From the NCBI RefSeq assembly GCF_030486595.1, contig NZ_JAUJZH010000035.1, forward strand, positions 1 to 64,000: a stretch of DNA of 64,000 nucleotides, in the 5' to 3' direction. Position 1 is the stretch's first letter, and every line of letters starts with the position of its first letter. Of this stretch, positions 25,249 through 33,813 are shown piece by piece. The notes under the pieces were generated by a model. The model ran no database searches, had not been told where the DNA came from, and saw only the letters and a program-made list of their open reading frames with translations. This DNA comes from Variovorax ginsengisoli (GTDB lineage Bacteria; Pseudomonadota; Gammaproteobacteria; Burkholderiales; Burkholderiaceae_C). The translations under genes were made by a program, and so were the position numbers.

Positions 25249-25995
25249 ATGAAAGCCTCGCACCGAGATCCGGGCTATCGCCAGCCGCCCGATCGCAAGA
25301 GCATGCACTCGCAGATCGTGCGAGACCTGGGCCTGCGCATCGTTTCCGGCGAGTACAAACCCGGGGAGAGGCTGCCCCTGGAAGCGTCCCTGTGTGCGGC
25401 CTACGACGTCAGCCGGCCGGTGCTGCGCGAGGCGACCCGGGTGCTGGTCGCCAAGGGCCTGGTGATCTCGAAGCAGCGCGCCGGCGCGATCGTCTGTGCC
25501 CGCAGCAATTGGCACCTGCTCGATCCCGACGTGCTGTACTGGCTGATCCAGACCAAGCCCCAACCCGAATTCGTCGAAACGCTGTTGACGGTACGGCGCA
25601 TCTTCGAGCCGGCGGCGGCGGCGCTCGCTGCCAAGGTGGCGAGCCCGGACTCGCTCAAGGCCATCGCGGAGGCGTACAAGGGCATGGAGCGCGCGACGAC
25701 ACCAGAGGAACTCCTCGAGCCCGACCTCGCCTTCCACCGCCACATCGCCGAGGCCACCAACAACGACCTCCTGGCCTACATCGGCAACATGCTGTCACTG
25801 GCGCTGCGCGAGTCGATCAAGCTCAGCAGCCAGCTGCCGGACACCCACGCCCTGTCGCTGCCCCGGCACAAGGCGATCCTCACGGCCCTGCTCAACCGGG
25901 ACCCGTTGGGTGCGCGCCAGGCGACGCTGGTTCAGCTGGAGGAAACGCGCGAGGACATCTCGCGCATTCTCGATTCCGACCTCGATCCGGTGTGA
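25249..25995 (+). CDS. FadR-type GntR regulator (FCD domain)
   Basis: A 248-aa transcriptional regulator. A winged helix occupies about residues 20-85 (RIVSGEYKPGERLPLEASLC, then YDVSRPVLREATRVLVAKGL) and is followed by a helical FCD effector domain with metal-ligand-like residues in DLAFHRHIAEATNN and LPRHKAILTAL. It lies 135 bp downstream of the dehydratase gene in the same direction and probably senses a pathway intermediate. Two TAGTCWTACT sites in the divergent promoter match FadR-family operators. A GTG at 25213 is an alternative start. Confidence 0.85.
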   Translation: MKASHRDPGYRQPPDRKSMHSQIVRDLGLRIVSGEYKPGERLPLEASLCAAYDVSRPVLREATRVLVAKGLVISKQRAGAIVCARSNWHLLDPDVLYWLIQTKPQPEFVETLLTVRRIFEPAAAALAAKVASPDSLKAIAEAYKGMERATTPEELLEPDLAFHRHIAEATNNDLLAYIGNMLSLALRESIKLSSQLPDTHALSLPRHKAILTALLNRDPLGARQATLVQLEETREDISRILDSDLDPV

Positions 25996-26004
25996 ATACC
26001 ATCG

Positions 26005-26026
26005 CTGCGGGGCGCCGGCCCCGCAG
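26005..26026 (+). terminator. GC-rich stem-loop after GntR gene
   Basis: Perfect 9-bp arms CTGCGGGGC and GCCCCGCAG enclose a 4-nt loop, 10 bp after the regulator stop codon. There is no T-run, so termination may be weak or Rho-assisted. The gap 26027-26151 holds nothing else. Confidence 0.45.
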
Positions 26027-26151
26027 CCCTCAGCAATCTGCTGGCTCGACAAACGCGCCGCTTCTTCCCTGATCCATCGAGCGGGTGTGGCGCACGCCGC
26101 GACCCTGGCAGCCGATGGAGATGCGGTCGAGCAGGCCGGCGGTCGCCCCGC

Positions 26152-27172
26152 TCATGCCTGCGACTCCGATGCAGCGCTGGCTGCAGGCAGGTCCTTCTTG
26201 CCGATCCACGAGCGGTTGCTCTTCATCTGGTAGTGCGCGCCCGAGGTCACGCTCTCGTAGAGCGGCGGGTGCTCGGCATCGGTGCAGGTCGGCAGGCAGT
26301 CGATACCGGCGTCGTCGTTGGGCTGCAGGAAGAAGGCGATCGACATCCGGTCGGCCGTCTCTCCGCTCTCCGACACCGGCGGCACTACGCGGTGCATGGT
26401 CGAGACCCAGCGGTCGTTGGTCCAGCGCGCCATCAGGTCGCCGATGTTGACGATGAAGCTGCCCGGTACGTGGACCACGTCCTCCCAGCCGCCATCGGCC
26501 GCCTGCACCTGCAAGCCGCGCGGCGAGCGCGCCGGATGCAGCAGCGTGAGCGCGCCGAAGTCGGTGTGGGCGCCGGCGCGGAACTGGCCGGCCGCCGCGG
26601 ACTGGTGCTGCGCCGGATAGTAGTTGGCCACCAGGTGCGAGATGTGGCGGTCGCAGAACGGCGCGAAGTAGCCTTCGGGCAGTGCCAGCGCACGCGCGAA
26701 GACGCGCATCAGGTCGGAAGCCAGTCGCTCCATTTCGGCGTAGTAGGCGACCGCGGTGCGCACGAAATCGGGGTCCGACGGCCAGCGGTTCGGCTGGAAG
26801 TGGTTTTGGGCGCGTGCGCGATGGTAGTCGTCATCGGGGATGTCGCTGCGGCCGGTCGTGAACCGCTCCATGAGGTCGGGCGGCGTGTAGTCGCCGCGCG
26901 AATGCGACGAGCGCGGTGGCATCGCGGCCGCGCCAGCCGCGGTTGCTGTCGCGCGTGACGCCGATGCGCTGCTTTTCTTCCAGCGGTAACGCGAAGAAGG
27001 CGCTCAGATGCTGCTCGTAGCGCGTCAGGAGTTCCGCGTCCACGCCATGGCCGCTCACCATCAGGAAACCCGAATCGCGGCAGGCGGCATCGACGCGCCG
27101 CGCGACCGCATCACGGTCGGCCGGCGTGCCGTTCAGGAAGGGGTCGATGTCGACCAGCGGGACTCGGCTCAT
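26152..27172 (-). pseudogene. Isopenicillin-N-synthase-like 2OG-Fe(II) oxygenase, frameshifted
   Basis: The N-terminal part (VPLVDIDPFLNGTPADRD, FLMVSGHG, NRGWRGRDATALVAFAR) is in one frame and the C-terminal part (GDYTPPDLMERFTTGR onward) in another. The switch is at about 26890-26902, where a short GCGC tract appears to have lost two bases. All catalytic landmarks survive downstream: GAHTDFGALTLLH (His, Asp), STMHRVVPP (His) and RMSIAFFLQ (2-oxoglutarate Arg). Without the slip it would be an intact protein of about 340 aa, first in the minus-strand gene set with the FAD oxidoreductase and racemase. It is either a recent inactivation or a sequence error. Confidence 0.8.
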
Positions 27173-27228
27173 GAAGGCATCCTCCGACGAAATGAAGGAC
27201 AGGAAAAGGAATCGGCCGCGGCCCGCGT

Positions 27229-28674
27229 TCAGAGCAGCTTGCCGGGGTTCATCAACTGATTGGGATCGAGCGCCTGCTTGATGCGCAGCATCAGTTCGAG
27301 CTCCAGCGGCTGCTTGTAGTGGTGCATCTCGTCGCGGCGCAGCTGGCCGACGCCGTGCTCGGCGCTGATGCTGCCGCCCATGTGGCTCACGAGGTCGTGC
27401 ACCACGCGGTTGAGCAGTGCGGTTTCGGCGGCCAGCGCGGCCGGCGTGGTGTCGGCGGGCACCAGCACGTTGTAGTGCAAGTTGCCGTCGCCCAGGTGGC
27501 CGAAGTTGACGATGCGCACCGCGGGCCGCAGCGCGCGCAGCGCCGCTTCCGCCCGATGCGCGAAGTCGGCCAGCGACGAGATCGGCAAGGCGATGTCGTG
27601 CTTGATGGCCTTGCCCGCCCGCACCTGGGCCTGCGAGATGCCCTCGCGGATCTTCCAGAAGGCGAGGCTTTGGGCCTCACTGCGGCTCAGCGCGACGTCG
27701 TTCGCGAGCCCGCGCTCGAGCGCCGCGCCCAAGGCGCTCTCGAGCAGCTCGTCGAGCCCGTCCTGCCGCGTGTCGGCCAGCTCCACCAGCGCATGGAAGG
27801 CATGCGCGCCCTCGAGCGGCGCGCGGGTATCGACCACATGCTGCAGCACCAGCGCCAGCGAATCGTGCGACATCATCTCGAAGGCCACCAGGCGCTCGCC
27901 CGCGCTGGCGCGCAGATCGGCCAGCAGGCCGACCAGCGATTCGATCGACGCGGCACCGACCCAGGCGGTGGCGCGGCCCAGCGGCCGCGCAAACAGCTTG
28001 AGCACGGCCGCCGTGATGATGCCCAGCGTGCCCTCGGAGCCAATGAACAGGTTGCGCAGGTCGTAGCCCGTGTTGTCCTTGCGCAGCGCGCGCAGGCCGT
28101 TCCACACGCGGCCGTCGGGCAGCACGGCCTCGATGCCGAGCACCAGGTCGCGCGTGTTGCCGTAGCGCAGCACGGCTATGCCGCCCGCATTGGTCGCCAG
28201 GTTGCCGCCGATGGTGCAGCTGCCTTCCGAGCCCAGGCTCAGCGGAAAGAAGCGGTCGGCCTCCAGCGCACTGCGCTGCACGTTGGCGAGCAGCACGCCG
28301 GCCTCGGCCGTGAGCGTGTTGTTGATCGGGTCGACCGCACGGATCGCGGTCATGCGCGACAGGCTCAGCACCACCTGCGCCCCGCTGGCGTCGGGCGTGG
28401 CGCCGCCGCTCATGCCGGTGTTGCCGCCCTGCACCACGATCGGCGTGTGCGACTCGTGGCAGATGCGCACCACGGCGGCAGTCTGCGCGGTGTCGCGCGG
28501 GCGCACCACGAGCGCGGCGCGGCCGCGCCATTTGCCGAGCCAGTCGGTCAGATAGGGCGCCTGGGCTTCGGCGTCGAGCACCAGGCCGGCATCGCCGACC
28601 ACCTCGTGCAGGCGGCGGACCAGGTCCGGGTGCGGCGCGGCCGGAGCCTGCGCGAAATCGTCGGCGGAATACAT
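27229..28674 (-). CDS. FAD-binding 2-hydroxyacid dehydrogenase (GlcD/D2HGDH-like)
   Basis: A 481-aa flavoprotein of the PCMH/VAO type. The FAD-binding segment reads VVQGGNTGMSGGATPDASG, then LSLGSEGSCTIGGNLATNAGG and NLFIGSEGTLGIITAAVLKL. The C-terminal substrate domain has VNFGHLGDGNLHYNVL and SAEHGVGQLRRDEM, with His residues that bind the hydroxyacid and metal in D-lactate/D-2-hydroxyglutarate dehydrogenases. It oxidises a D-2-hydroxyacid to a 2-keto acid and passes electrons on. It lies 43 bp downstream of the racemase gene, so both are probably one operon read away from the LysR gene. Confidence 0.88.
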   Translation of the reverse strand: MYSADDFAQAPAAPHPDLVRRLHEVVGDAGLVLDAEAQAPYLTDWLGKWRGRAALVVRPRDTAQTAAVVRICHESHTPIVVQGGNTGMSGGATPDASGAQVVLSLSRMTAIRAVDPINNTLTAEAGVLLANVQRSALEADRFFPLSLGSEGSCTIGGNLATNAGGIAVLRYGNTRDLVLGIEAVLPDGRVWNGLRALRKDNTGYDLRNLFIGSEGTLGIITAAVLKLFARPLGRATAWVGAASIESLVGLLADLRASAGERLVAFEMMSHDSLALVLQHVVDTRAPLEGAHAFHALVELADTRQDGLDELLESALGAALERGLANDVALSRSEAQSLAFWKIREGISQAQVRAGKAIKHDIALPISSLADFAHRAEAALRALRPAVRIVNFGHLGDGNLHYNVLVPADTTPAALAAETALLNRVVHDLVSHMGGSISAEHGVGQLRRDEMHHYKQPLELELMLRIKQALDPNQLMNPGKLL

Positions 28675-28717
28675 CGATCGTGTCCTGTGGGGTTGTCCGA
28701 AGAGAAGGTGGGGCCTG

Positions 28718-29377
28718 CTACCAGCCCAGTTGCACCCGGCCCAGCGCCATCGCCACGGCGGCCTGCGTGGGTTCGACCACCGGCAGGCCGGTGGCTTCCT
28801 GCAGCGGCTGGCGGAAAGGCGCCATGCCGGCGCAGCCCATCACCAGCACCTGCGCGCCGCGCTCGTCGCGCAGCCGCCTTCCGGCATCGCACATGGCGGC
28901 GAGCGTGGCTTCGCGATCGGCCAGCGCCGAGACGCCGCGGCCGATCGCGATCTCGCCCGCGCAGCGCTGCATCACGCCCATCGCGCCCCAGTTGCGCAGA
29001 TGGCGCGGAATCGAGCGCGGCAGTATGGCAATCACGCCGAAGCTGTGTCCGATCGACAGTGCGGTCAGCACCGCCGATTCGCTGATGCCGAGCACCGGCA
29101 CGTTTTCGGTCTCGCGCAGCCCGTGCAGGCCGGGATCGCTGAAGCAAGCGATGACGAAGGCGCTCGCCTCGCCGCGGTGCGCGTTCGCGAAGGCCTGCAC
29201 GGCCAGCGCCGCGCGGTCGACGTCGCCCTGCGATTCAACGCCGGGCGGGCCCTCGGCCAAAGTGACGCAGCGGATCTCGGGGCCGCCGGGCAACCGCAAG
29301 GGCGCGACGGCGGCGTCCAGCTCCGAGGTCACCGTGGCGCTCGAGTTGGGATTGATGACGTAGATGGCCTTGGGCAT
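28718..29377 (-). CDS. Asp/Glu/hydantoin racemase family protein
   Basis: A 219-aa protein of the cofactor-independent two-cysteine racemase superfamily. The N-terminus YVINPNSSATVTSEL is typical of hydantoin racemases. The paired cysteines are in FVIACFSDPGLHGLRE and VLVMGCAGMAPFR. It probably epimerises a hydantoin or a related acid, which fits the hydantoinase encoded at 32286. It is the first gene of the minus-strand operon, starting 96 bp from the divergent LysR gene. Confidence 0.85.
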   Translation of the reverse strand: MPKAIYVINPNSSATVTSELDAAVAPLRLPGGPEIRCVTLAEGPPGVESQGDVDRAALAVQAFANAHRGEASAFVIACFSDPGLHGLRETENVPVLGISESAVLTALSIGHSFGVIAILPRSIPRHLRNWGAMGVMQRCAGEIAIGRGVSALADREATLAAMCDAGRRLRDERGAQVLVMGCAGMAPFRQPLQEATGLPVVEPTQAAVAMALGRVQLGW

Positions 29378-29433
29378 GGGCTCAGTCTAGGTTGCGGCAT
29401 GCGGCATGGCACTTGCTAACTTGTAGGTCACCA

Positions 29434-29448
29434 TTAACCGCTTGTTAA
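29434..29448. promoter_or_regulatory. LysR-type operator, site 1
   Basis: TTAAC-CGCTT-GTTAA is a perfect palindrome that contains T-N11-A. It lies between the racemase and LysR genes, 25 bp before the LysR start. The same symmetry (TTAAC-N5-GTTAA, followed by GG) recurs at 30425 before the DapA-like gene, so both divergent and downstream operons probably respond to the same LysR protein. Confidence 0.6.
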
Positions 29449-29473
29449 GGATGGTGCCCTCGCACCGTTCCCG

Positions 29474-30403
29474 ATGTCTCTCAACCTGCGCCAGATCGAA
29501 GTGTTCCGGGCCGTGATGATCACGGGCTCGATCAGCGGCGCTTCGCAACTGCTGTTCGTCTCGCAGCCGGCCATCAGCCGCCTGCTGTCCCACACCGAGA
29601 CCCGCGTGGGCTTCGGCCTTTTCGAGCGGATCAAGGGACGGCTCTACGCCACGCCGGAGGCCAAGAAACTGTTCCGGGAGGTCGAGCACGTCTACGCGGG
29701 GGTGCAGCGGGTCAACGAGCTGGCGCGCGACCTGCAAGAGAACCGCGAAGGCATTCTCAACATCGTCTCCAGTCCCAGTGTGGGTCAGATGGTGATTCCG
29801 CAGGCGGTGACGGCCTTCCGGGAGCGGCATGCGAACGTGAAGGTCACTTTCCAGTACCTGGGCTACACGCCGCTGATCGAGCGCGTGCTCAATCACCAGG
29901 CCGACATCGCCGTGACCATCCTGCCCGTGGCGCACCCCAATCTCGAGATGGCGCCGCTGGGCAGCGGCCGGCTGGTCTGCATCTGCCCCTACAACCACCC
30001 GCTGTCGCGCCGCGCCACGCTGTCGGTGGCCGACCTGATGCCGTATCCACTGATCTCGTACGACCGCGGCACGCCCTTCGGCCAGATGGTCAACGAGTTG
30101 TTCGAGGCGGCGGGCGAGACCGCGCGCGCCGCGATCGAAGTGGGCTCGCCGCAGAACGCCTGCTCGCTGGTGCAGGCCGGCGCCGGCATCGCGCTGGTGG
30201 ACGAGTTCTCGGTGCGCAGCTGGCCCGCGAGCCAACTCGTGGTGCGTCCGGTGCACGGCACGCCCACCTTGCACGCCAATCTGGTGCATTTGCGCTTCGA
30301 GCCGATGTCCCAGCTGGCGCAGACCTTCGTCAAGGTGCTGCGCGAACTGATGAAGACCCAGGGCTTCGAGTCCGCCCCGCTGGCGCCGCCCATGGCCGCT
30401 TGA
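29474..30403 (+). CDS. LysR-family transcriptional regulator
   Basis: A 309-aa regulator with a winged HTH at residues 1-60 (LRQIEVFRAVMITGSISGA, SQPAISRLLSHTE) and a LysR substrate-binding domain from about 90 to 295. It is placed between two operons it probably controls: the racemase/FAD/oxygenase set on the minus strand and the lyase/SDR/hydantoinase/ABC set on the plus strand. Matching TTAAC-N5-GTTAA palindromes lie in front of its own gene and in front of the plus-strand operon. The inducer is unknown but is likely the cyclic amide or its product. Confidence 0.9.
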   Translation: MSLNLRQIEVFRAVMITGSISGASQLLFVSQPAISRLLSHTETRVGFGLFERIKGRLYATPEAKKLFREVEHVYAGVQRVNELARDLQENREGILNIVSSPSVGQMVIPQAVTAFRERHANVKVTFQYLGYTPLIERVLNHQADIAVTILPVAHPNLEMAPLGSGRLVCICPYNHPLSRRATLSVADLMPYPLISYDRGTPFGQMVNELFEAAGETARAAIEVGSPQNACSLVQAGAGIALVDEFSVRSWPASQLVVRPVHGTPTLHANLVHLRFEPMSQLAQTFVKVLRELMKTQGFESAPLAPPMAA

Positions 30404-30424
30404 GGGGTCTGCGGCGCGCGGCGG

Positions 30425-30441
30425 CTTAACAGCAGGTTAAG
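30425..30441. promoter_or_regulatory. LysR-type operator, site 2
   Basis: CTTAAC-AGCAG-GTTAAG, 6-bp perfect arms with a T-N11-A core, lies between the LysR stop and the DapA-like gene, 93 bp before its ATG. It shares arm sequence, spacing and the trailing GG with the site at 29434. Confidence 0.6.
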
Positions 30442-30533
30442 GGCTGCGCACGAAACGGCACGCGACACGCGGCGGGGGTCGGCCGAATAATTTCCCCACG
30501 GCCCGCCTTTCACGGCCCACGAGAACACTCATC

Positions 30534-31484
30534 ATGAATTCGACAGTCATCGGCACTTCTTCTTCCGACCTCCTGGCCAAGGCACGGGGCGTCTTCACCA
30601 TCTGCCCGACCCCCTTCGCGGACGACGGCAGCCTCGACCTCACGAGCATCGCCTCGCTGGTCGCCTTCCAGATCGAGGCCGGCGTCACCGGCCTGGCGAT
30701 CCTCGGCTTTCTCGGCGAGGCCCACAAGCTGTCGCAGGCCGAGCGCACGCAGGTCATCACCGCCTTCGTGAAGCAGGCCGGCGGCCGCGTGCCGGTGTGG
30801 GTCGGCGTGCGTGCCCTCGGCATCGCCGGCGCCATCGAGCAGGCCCGCGAAGCCGAAGCCCTGGGCGCCGAGGCGGTGTTCGCCGCACCGATGGACAAGG
30901 CCTCCGACGCGCAGCAGTTCGACTACTACCAGCAGCTGGCGCGTGCGGTGCGCATCCCGGTCGTGATCCACGACTTCCCCGATTCCTTCGGCACCGAGAT
31001 CAGCGCCGAGCTGGTGGCGCGCCTGGGCCGTGAAGGCGGCGTCGGCATGATCAAGATGGAAGAGCCGCCGGTGGGCCAGAAGATCTCGAAGATCCTCAAC
31101 CTGGCCGATGGATCGATGCGCGTCTTCGGCGGCCTCGGCGGCGTCTACTTCCTCGAGGAGCTGCAGCGCGGCGCGGTCGGCACCATGACCGGCTTCGCCT
31201 TCCCCGAGATCCTGGTGCGCATCCATGCGCAGTTCGCGGCCGGCGACCTGGCCGGCGCGGCCGCCACCTTCGACCGCTACTGCCCGCTGATCCGCTACGA
31301 GTTCCAGCCCAAGATCGGCCTGGCGCTGCGCAAGTACACCTACCAGAAGCGCGGCGTGATCGCCAGCGCCGAGATCCGCTCGCCGGGCATGCGCATCGAT
31401 GCGCGGACCGCGCGCGAGCTCGAAGCGACCGTGGCGCGCGTCGGCCTGTCGCTGGAACACCGCGGCGTGTTCGCGATCGTCTGA
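30534..31484 (+). CDS. DapA-superfamily lyase/dehydratase
   Basis: A 316-aa class I aldolase-fold protein: VFTICPTPFADDGSLDLTS at the start, GLAILGFLGEAHKLS, and a Schiff-base lysine in GMIKMEEPP. The DapA tyrosine motif is replaced by VVIHDFPDS, so it is not dihydrodipicolinate synthase. It probably cleaves or dehydrates a 2-keto acid generated in this locus. It is first in an operon with the SDR (11 bp gap), hydantoinase and ABC transporter genes. The exact substrate cannot be assigned. Confidence 0.8.
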   Translation: MNSTVIGTSSSDLLAKARGVFTICPTPFADDGSLDLTSIASLVAFQIEAGVTGLAILGFLGEAHKLSQAERTQVITAFVKQAGGRVPVWVGVRALGIAGAIEQAREAEALGAEAVFAAPMDKASDAQQFDYYQQLARAVRIPVVIHDFPDSFGTEISAELVARLGREGGVGMIKMEEPPVGQKISKILNLADGSMRVFGGLGGVYFLEELQRGAVGTMTGFAFPEILVRIHAQFAAGDLAGAAATFDRYCPLIRYEFQPKIGLALRKYTYQKRGVIASAEIRSPGMRIDARTARELEATVARVGLSLEHRGVFAIV

Positions 31485-31495
31485 GGACGCACAGC

Positions 31496-32275
31496 ATGAA
31501 ACTCGGAATCGACGGCCGCCACGCGCTGGTCTGCGCATCGAGCCGCGGCCTGGGCCGCGCCTGTGCCGTGTCGCTGGCGCGCGAAGGCTGCGAACTGACC
31601 CTGGTCGCGCGCACCGCGGCCACGCTGGAAGCAACGGCCGAAGCCATCCGCGCCGAGAGCGGCGTGCGCGTCACCGCGGTCGCGGCCGACATCACGACAC
31701 CCGAAGGCCGTGCCGCGGTGCTCGCGGCCTGCCCTTCGCCCGACATCCTGGTCAACAACGCGGGCGGCCCGCCGCCCGGCGACTTCCGCGACTGGAACCG
31801 CGACATCTGGCTGGCGGCGCTCGACGCCAACATGCTCACGCCGATCGAGCTGATCCGCGCCACGGTCGACGCCATGATGGAGCGCGGCTTCGGCCGCATC
31901 GTCAACATCACCTCCGGCGCGGTGAAGGCACCGATCGACATCCTCGGGCTGTCGAACGGCGCGCGCTCCGGCCTCACGGGCTTCGTCGCCGGCCTGGCGC
32001 GCACGACGGTGGCGCGCAACGTCACGATCAACAACCTGCTGCCCGGCCCCTTCGAGACCGACCGCCTGCGCGACACCGCCGGCAAGTGGGCGCAGAAGAG
32101 CGGCCGCAGCGTCGAGCAGGAACTGGATGCGCGCCGCGCCGCCAATCCGGCGCGCAGGCTCGGCGACCCGGCCGAGTTCGGCGACGCCTGCGCCTACCTG
32201 TGCAGCGCGCAGGCCGGCTTCATCACCGGGCAGAACCTGCTGATGGACGGCGGCGTGTACCCCGGCACGTTCTGA
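31496..32275 (+). CDS. SDR family oxidoreductase
   Basis: A 259-aa short-chain dehydrogenase. The cofactor region is CASSRGLGRACAVSLAREG, followed by VNNAGGPPPGDF. The catalytic site is atypical: the usual Ser is in NITSGAVKAPIDILGLSNGAR and the Tyr-x3-Lys position is occupied by LSNGAR. This pattern is seen in a subgroup of SDRs called 3-oxoacyl-reductase-like whose catalytic status is unclear. It sits between the lyase and hydantoinase genes in the same operon. Confidence 0.85.
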   Translation: MKLGIDGRHALVCASSRGLGRACAVSLAREGCELTLVARTAATLEATAEAIRAESGVRVTAVAADITTPEGRAAVLAACPSPDILVNNAGGPPPGDFRDWNRDIWLAALDANMLTPIELIRATVDAMMERGFGRIVNITSGAVKAPIDILGLSNGARSGLTGFVAGLARTTVARNVTINNLLPGPFETDRLRDTAGKWAQKSGRSVEQELDARRAANPARRLGDPAEFGDACAYLCSAQAGFITGQNLLMDGGVYPGTF

Positions 32276-32285
32276 GCGAGTCACC

Positions 32286-33758
32286 ATGACCACTTCCTTC
32301 GACCTCACGATCCGCGGCGGCCGCGTCTGCAATGCCGACGGCTGCATCGATGCCGACGTCGGCGTGCGCGACGGCCGCATCGCCGCGATCGCGCCGGGGC
32401 TCGCCGCCGGCCGCGAGGACGTGGACGCCACCGGCCGCTGGGTGCTGCCGGGCGGCATCGACAGCCATTGCCACATCGAGCAGCTCTCGGGCATGGGCGT
32501 GATGTGCGCGGACGACTTCTACTCGGGCACGGTGTCGGCGGCCTTCGGCGGCACCACGACCATCCTCTCGTTCGCGGCCCAGCACCGCGAGGACAGCATC
32601 CCCGACGTCATCGACGCCTATGCGAAGCTGGCCCGCGAGAAGGCGGTGATCGACTATGGCTTCCACCTGATCCTCACGCGGCCCGACGAAGAGGCCCTGA
32701 AGGTGCATCTGCCCGAGGCGATCCGCGGCGGCATCACCTCGCTCAAGGTCTACATGACCTACGACCGCCTGCGGCTCGACGACCATGCGCTGCTCGAAGT
32801 GATGGCCACGGCGGGCCGCGAGGGGGCGATGGTGATGGTGCATGCCGAGAACCACGACATGATCCGCTGGATCGCGCACCGCCTGCTCGAGCGCGGCCAC
32901 GTGGCGCCCAGGTTCCACGGCGTGGCGCACGATGCGCTGGCCGAGACCGAGGCCACCAACCGCGCGATCCTGCTGTCGCGCCTGGTCGACGTGCCGGTGC
33001 TGATCGTGCACGTGGCGGGCGCCGAGACGGTGGAAGTAATCCGCCAGGCGCGTCGGCTCGGTGCCCGGGTGCATGCCGAGAGCTGCCCGCAATACCTGTT
33101 CCTCGAAGCCGACGATGCCGACCTGCCGGGTGTCGAGGGTGCCAAGTTCTGCTGCAGCCCGCCGCCGCGCGACAAGGCTTCGCAGGAAGCCGTGTGGGCC
33201 GGGCTGCTCGACGGCACGCTGGGCGTCTATTCGTCCGACCACGCACCCTACCGCTTCGATGCCTCGGGCAAGCTGCCCAAGGGCGAAGCCACCACCTTCA
33301 AGGAAATGGCCAACGGCGTGCCGGGCATCGAGCTGCGCCTGCCGCTGCTGTTCTCCGAAGGCGTGATGAAGGGCCGCATGCCGGTCGAGCAGTTCGTCGC
33401 CCTCACCGCCACCAACCATGCCCACATGTACGGCCTGGCGCCGCGCAAGGGCGCGATCGCCGTCGGCGCCGATGCCGACATCGCGATCTGGAACCCGGCG
33501 CGCGAGACCGAGGTGCGCGCCGCCATGCTGCACGACAACGTCGGCTACACGCCCTACGAGGGCATGCGCCTCACGGGCTGGCCCGAGGACGTGTTCAGCC
33601 GTGGCCGGGTGGTGGTGCGCGCGGGCGAGCTTCATGCGCAGCGCGGCTCGGGCAGCTACATCGCCCGTGGGCGCTCGCAGCCGCTCGGCGCGCCCTTACC
33701 CGCTTCCGCCCGCCGCGGCGCCTTCAGCGCGCTGGTCGGGCTGAAGCGCGCCGCCTGA
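32286..33758 (+). CDS. Hydantoinase / dihydropyrimidinase family amidohydrolase
   Basis: A 490-aa cyclic amidase with a binuclear metal site. The metal ligands are visible as GGIDSHCHIEQ (His-x-His), the carboxylated Lys in TSLKVYMTYDR, VMVHAENHD, and VHVAGAETV; the catalytic Asp is in SSDHAPYRF. It would open a hydantoin, dihydropyrimidine or related ring. The first metal motif differs from the common GGIDPHTH, suggesting a non-standard substrate. It is in one operon with the lyase and SDR and precedes the importer genes, as expected for an imported cyclic ureide. Confidence 0.85.
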   Translation: MTTSFDLTIRGGRVCNADGCIDADVGVRDGRIAAIAPGLAAGREDVDATGRWVLPGGIDSHCHIEQLSGMGVMCADDFYSGTVSAAFGGTTTILSFAAQHREDSIPDVIDAYAKLAREKAVIDYGFHLILTRPDEEALKVHLPEAIRGGITSLKVYMTYDRLRLDDHALLEVMATAGREGAMVMVHAENHDMIRWIAHRLLERGHVAPRFHGVAHDALAETEATNRAILLSRLVDVPVLIVHVAGAETVEVIRQARRLGARVHAESCPQYLFLEADDADLPGVEGAKFCCSPPPRDKASQEAVWAGLLDGTLGVYSSDHAPYRFDASGKLPKGEATTFKEMANGVPGIELRLPLLFSEGVMKGRMPVEQFVALTATNHAHMYGLAPRKGAIAVGADADIAIWNPARETEVRAAMLHDNVGYTPYEGMRLTGWPEDVFSRGRVVVRAGELHAQRGSGSYIARGRSQPLGAPLPASARRGAFSALVGLKRAA

Positions 33759-33813
33759 CCCTTCTCTGCCTTCATTCGATTCCCTTCCTTTTCCTCTTCC
33801 TCTGGAGTTGTCC

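Noticed and set aside
26152..27172. Programmed frameshift in the 2OG oxygenase gene
   Set aside because: No slippery heptamer or downstream structure is seen and the family has no known frameshifting. A lost GC pair explains it.
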